Positions 59,749-64,000 of a DNA stretch of 64,000 bases are shown piece by piece (within the stretch, counting starts at the first letter, position 1; every line of letters begins with the position of its first letter). The stretch comes from Monomorium pharaonis. Taxonomy: Eukaryota > Arthropoda > Insecta > Hymenoptera > Formicidae. The notes under the pieces were generated by a model. That model searched no databases. It was given only the letters and a program-made list of their open reading frames with translations, and had not been told where the DNA came from. A program made the translations under genes and the position numbers. The stretch lies in contig NC_050472.1 of assembly GCF_013373865.1 (NCBI RefSeq), positions 5,699,276-5,763,275 on the forward strand. The letters are read 5' to 3'.

Positions 59749-62700
59749 TAAATAAAAAACATAAGAAATACAGAAATAAAATCCCATAAGAGAGAATTAA
59801 TAATTCTCTAAGTTTGTGGAAAGATTAGATTTTTAGTAGAAATGTTAAAAGGCCTTTCTTCAAATGTTCACGCTCGCGAGAGTTTCCGAAATTACGAAAG
59901 TTCTATCATTACTCGCGACGCTCGGTGTCGCGCGCCAGTTGACAATTAACTCGCGAGACACATAACGGAGACGTGTCCCGAATCGGAGAAATTCCCAGAT
60001 GTATCAAAAGTTGCGGCGCGTAAAATGACAGGCGTCATCCTGAGTTAGTGCACATCGGTGTTAACCGCGCTAACCGAGAGAGGCAATGGTGATTACGTGT
60101 CGCGAGGACAACCCCGCGCGTTTTCAACTCGGGGGAGAAGAGTATCGGCATCGAAACGCCGCGCCGATCCCGCTCGGTCGCGTTACAGTCACGATAGGAA
60201 TCTGCGAAACCGTTGCATTCTGCCTAATCGCTAAATCCTAGCGACGCGGCGCTCGGTTTACGTCACGAAGGCAATCGTGGCAACGATACGAACTCGGGGA
60301 TTCATGTCAGAGGCCGAACTACCGTTGTCTCCCGCAGCACTCTCGTGAAAACGAGCGTAGGGCGGCGCGTAGATTGAGATGTTTAACATAAATCGCGCAC
60401 GAAACGGAATATCGGAGGAGGAAACGTGAATTTTCCCTATCGCCATCGTCGCTATTCTTCTAAAGAGTGCAGGAATTTTTATGTTACCTGCTTAAAGAAA
60501 AAGTTTTATTTCATAATTGACACACGGTAAAATTTTTAGAAATTCGCGTTAGATGTCAAAATAGAGTCCTTTTAATTTCATGTACTAATTATTACATTTT
60601 TTTTATATTTCAATTTCAATGTCTTTTATATATCCGTTCATTCCTGCTTCTTGAAATATTTTCTTATTTACTTGGTACACAAAATTCAACTTTTAATCCT
60701 GATACAAATTATTGATTATCTAAAGTAAGCTTCGCAAGCAGATCGAAGAATAAAATTAAAAGATATAGTTGCAAAAAGATTTAATTACGGAGAATTCGTC
60801 AATTTTTCACCTGAAACCATCTGCTGTAGTTTACATTGTCAACAAGACAACCTCGAACGTATCAGCTACCAAGGTGGCAGTGCGTCACCGTGCGCAAGTA
60901 GCCAGTTGCATTTTAAAAATATTATGCAAAAATCCTTAATGCCGCATTCGCTGGGATTAATTAATCCTTAATTATCACTTCATTATTTCTCCGTCTGTTA
61001 TCCTCTCGCCACAGAGAGAGAGAGAGAGAGAGGGAGATGGGGATTAAGAGACGTATAATCGTCCGTTCGGAGGCTCTCGGCTCCGTTCGTTAGCTGCATT
61101 AAAACTACAGAGTCGCGCGCGACCGCGCGTCGTAATCCCGAAGTACCGTTCGTTTCGCGGACGGATCCGCGAATAATTTAGCCGTCGTTGCTGGCTAGGC
61201 TTTGCAAATGTGTGTTACAGCTAGATTATATCGCGCGACGCAACCGCCACGCCGCGAACAACACGTAGTTAATATGCATGCGCGGCTTAATTTGCATTAG
61301 CCCGGCGCATCCAGAGTTGCATTATGCGCGCGGAAACGACGCCCGAAGACTTGTTCGCGGGGGACGGGGGAGAGGGCGGAATAAGAGGGAAGATCTCGTT
61401 CCGCGAATTCCAAAAGGACTATCGCGCGCGACTTGCGCCGAAACTGTTTCCCCGCGTGTTTGCTTCCTGCAGGCTGATTTATGCAGGCGATGTTTCCCCG
61501 CGCGCGTAATTAGGACCAAGTTATGCAATTTAAATATAGCGTAGAAATATGACGTCCCGGTAGGCCAGGTAAAACGCGCGTGATATATCCCAACAACGAG
61601 AAACGAAATAAACAAGAGAATCGAGCGGAAAATTATTTTCAGGTGACAGTTTAGCGTTTTACGCTGAGAAAAGTGATCCGTTCAAAAGGTAACAAACGGA
61701 TATATTACCGATCTCTTTATCGAAAACAAAAAAAAAACCGATAAAGGCCAAGATAACCGATTAAAAGTATTCGATCAAAAAGTTCCGATCGGATATTTTC
61801 CAATTGAAACTTTCTGTTTGAATGTTTTTCATCGCAAAAATGTACGAACGATAATGTTATAGAGCCTCTAATTAAGGCGCCTGTTACAGTTATATGAACT
61901 ATCGTTAATTAGCGAGCGACGTCGTTCGACTGCAGTCTCGGGTTTGTCACTACCCGCTGCATCGATTTATCTCGACGAGTACCCAGACACATCACCGCGG
62001 ACTGATTCAATTATATACTTTCGTGCATTAATCTCACTCCCCTTCGCCGAAACAGCACGGGTGAAGAAGAATAGTTAGCGCGTGTAATGGGAACCACCTA
62101 TTAGGCCGGGCCTCATTCAGGTGCGTCGTAAACGTGCCGCGGGAAGAAGAGATAGAGAGATAATATAAAGTGTAGAGAAACGAATGAGAGAGAGAGAGAG
62201 AGAAAGTGAATCCTAATGAACGTAGGTAAACAGGGGCGGACAAGTTTATCTCGAGAGTCACTGCTGGCGCGCCGCAAAGGAAAATTAGCGCGCTAATGTT
62301 ATCTCTGCGAAAAGCAATTAAGCCCGACGGGAATAATACACGTCGCGTCTGTAAAGCCCGTCGCGAAAATTGAATACTTATTATCGTTCGCGACCGCGGA
62401 AAATTCGTATTCCGCCGAACAGACGATCGAACCCCCGGCGCACGCTCTTTTCCCTCGCTCTCCACCGTTCCGTTCGCCGCCGTTTCGCTCCGGGGGGGCT
62501 TGTTCGCCGAAGGCGAGACCGCAGGTTTAATGAAAAATGCACAATTTCGAGAGCGCTCCGGATCCACACAAAGGGCAATTGCGAGTGCCACGTAGACCTG
62601 GAAGTCATTACCGAAGATGAGAACTCGGATGAATTAACAGAACGCGGCCGTTCGCTTTAATGCACGTCGTTTCGCTGGCGTCGCGGGCACGCGGGAAAGT

Positions 62701-64000
62701 CGCTCCTGAATATTTTCCGATTGTATTGCGGAAAACGAACGACGTAATCGTGACATCCGGAAAACCAGTTCTCATTAACGGCGGCCAAAAAGAATCGGAG
62801 GGGAGGGAGGGTAGAAAAGGGGGGAGAAATATGTAATCCTCGCGCAAGTGAGACGAGACGATCTTCATAACGACATTTTGTTGTTCTCGCGTTCCCGGCG
62901 CTGCATCCGGATGTTCGAATGTATCACCCTACGTGCGCGTACGGAAGTAAAGGGAGGATACGTCGCGGAGAAATGAAGTTTTATCGCGGCGCGCGGGTAC
63001 ACCGTTCACACATAGCAACAACACGGGTCGCGAGGAAGAGAAAGGGAAGAGAGGATATCCGCATGGGGATGCGTGTCTCTCGAGGGAACGGGATCCGAGG
63101 GGGTGGGGGAGTGAGAAGAAGACGTGAGACGTGAAACGTGAGGGATCGTTCCGCCGCGCTCCGATTCTGCATTTACGACGTCGTAAAAAAATTCGCCACG
63201 GTCGATTATTTTTACGATAAGACGCGCCCCGCCGCAATCGCGAGAGGACGAACCGCCTCGTTGCTCTCGATCCTTCGCTCGCTCGATATTCCCTCTCCCC
63301 CCCCCCCCTATAGAGCCGCTAATGAACCCGTACGACCGCTCATTAGACACCGGCGTTTATAATAAGCGTCGATTTAATCGACGCTAGGCGCACGTACCAG
63401 CTGCGTCGTACGTACATATACACGTGTCTCTTTATAAATGCAAAAAAAAAAAATTATGCAAATGCCAATTTTTATAAACCCGTAACGAGCGCGTCGCTTG
63501 ATCTGTCGGTGGCGATTTTACGGTGACCACTCGAGCGAATTAACACTCGCGTAATGCGAAATTTCAATTAATTGTCTAATTAACAAGAGCGTTTTCCAAC
63601 GCTTTTTGTAAGGAAATTGAAATTTTATTTTATTAATGTCGAAAGAAATGACGTCGAAAAAGTAATATAATTAAAATATTTTTTTTTTTTTAATGCATCC
63701 ATCACGAAATAATTTCATTCTTAAATTATTTTTTAATCACTGCTAATTTTGAATGAACGATAAATCTATAGAAGAATTTGAGACTTCCTTAGTAGTCGGT
63801 ATCTTAAACGGTCGCTCAGAGACTACTGGCTTATCAGTAAATCCACTGTTCTGTAAGCGATAAAGTCTCATATCTGCGATAAAGTCAAATTCGCGTCAGA
63901 ATCGAGACACCATTAGATTTCTATCTAATAGTGTCATGACTAAAATACTGACGATAAAAGTCAGATGGGAAAAATTAGCAAACGATATGCAGCGATATGC
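59749..64000. other. Non-coding region to the window end
   Basis: CpG-rich segments lie at 59870-60420, 61080-61510 and 62330-63420, with AT-rich DNA between. (GA)n lies at about 61013-61032 and 62187-62203, a 12-base C run at about 63297-63308, and an A run near 63441-63451. Hairpins include CTTTATCG ... CGATAAAG at 61709-61746 and GACACCATTAGAT ... ATCTAATAGTGTC at 63906-63936. The 185-codon minus frame at 62034-62591 has no domain. Confidence 0.5.

Noticed and set aside
62034..62591. 185-codon minus-strand frame
   Set aside because: It spans a (GA)n tract and CpG-rich DNA with other open frames, and has no recognisable motif or splice context.
1..64000. tRNA, rRNA, conserved insect miRNA and CRISPR signals
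   Set aside because: Scanning by eye for tRNA B-box-like GGTTCGAATCC, well-known insect miRNA seeds and spaced direct repeats gave no convincing match. A covariance-model search would be decisive.

Overview
The window looks like one scaffold piece from an insect nuclear genome, most likely an ant or other hymenopteran. That is inference from style: moderate GC with many CpG-dense blocks that keep their CpGs, long (TC)n/(GA)n tracts, AT-rich spacers with short palindromic DNA transposons, and one gene with short exons in long non-coding DNA. There are no operons, no ribosome-binding-site-led ORFs, and no rRNA, tRNA or CRISPR that I could recognise. Almost all long open frames look like chance frames in GC-rich or repetitive DNA.

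The only convincing protein-coding content is the 3' end of a minus-strand gene. An 81-nt internal exon (20851-20931) and a terminal exon (19495-19732) have matching phase-2 splice junctions. Together they encode a 105-residue hydrophilic C-terminal tail ending in KVRLI. I do not recognise the protein. Earlier exons should lie at higher coordinates or beyond the window. A second, much weaker candidate is a tiny plus-strand first coding exon at 28363-28409.

The most striking structure is a 3.19-kb foldback element (3135-6324) flanked by a perfect 10-bp target duplication. Each arm of about 590 bp is near-identical to the other and carries a terminal hairpin and three 135-bp repeats. The arms enclose ten direct copies of an exact 147-bp repeat, a short spacer, and three inverted copies. 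It encodes no transposase and looks young.

The rest is intron or intergenic DNA carrying smaller palindromic MITE-like elements. One family with ends like CTCTCTAAAT has four copies (15513, 19243, 21045, 59554). A family with CACGGAGAG ends has two clear copies (11121, 39476) and one decayed one (50636). A family with TTTGGTAATAATAATAATCAA-like ends has two copies (13988, 54001). There are also single hairpin elements (6656, 13364, 16259, 22333, 40534) and one hAT-like end (36879). Microsatellites, G/C homopolymers, a 10-bp minisatellite (31531-31827) and a 125-131-bp tandem duplication (43290-43556) complete the picture. Two inverted copies of the first MITE family bracket the two coding exons, one just after the stop codon and one in the intron upstream.
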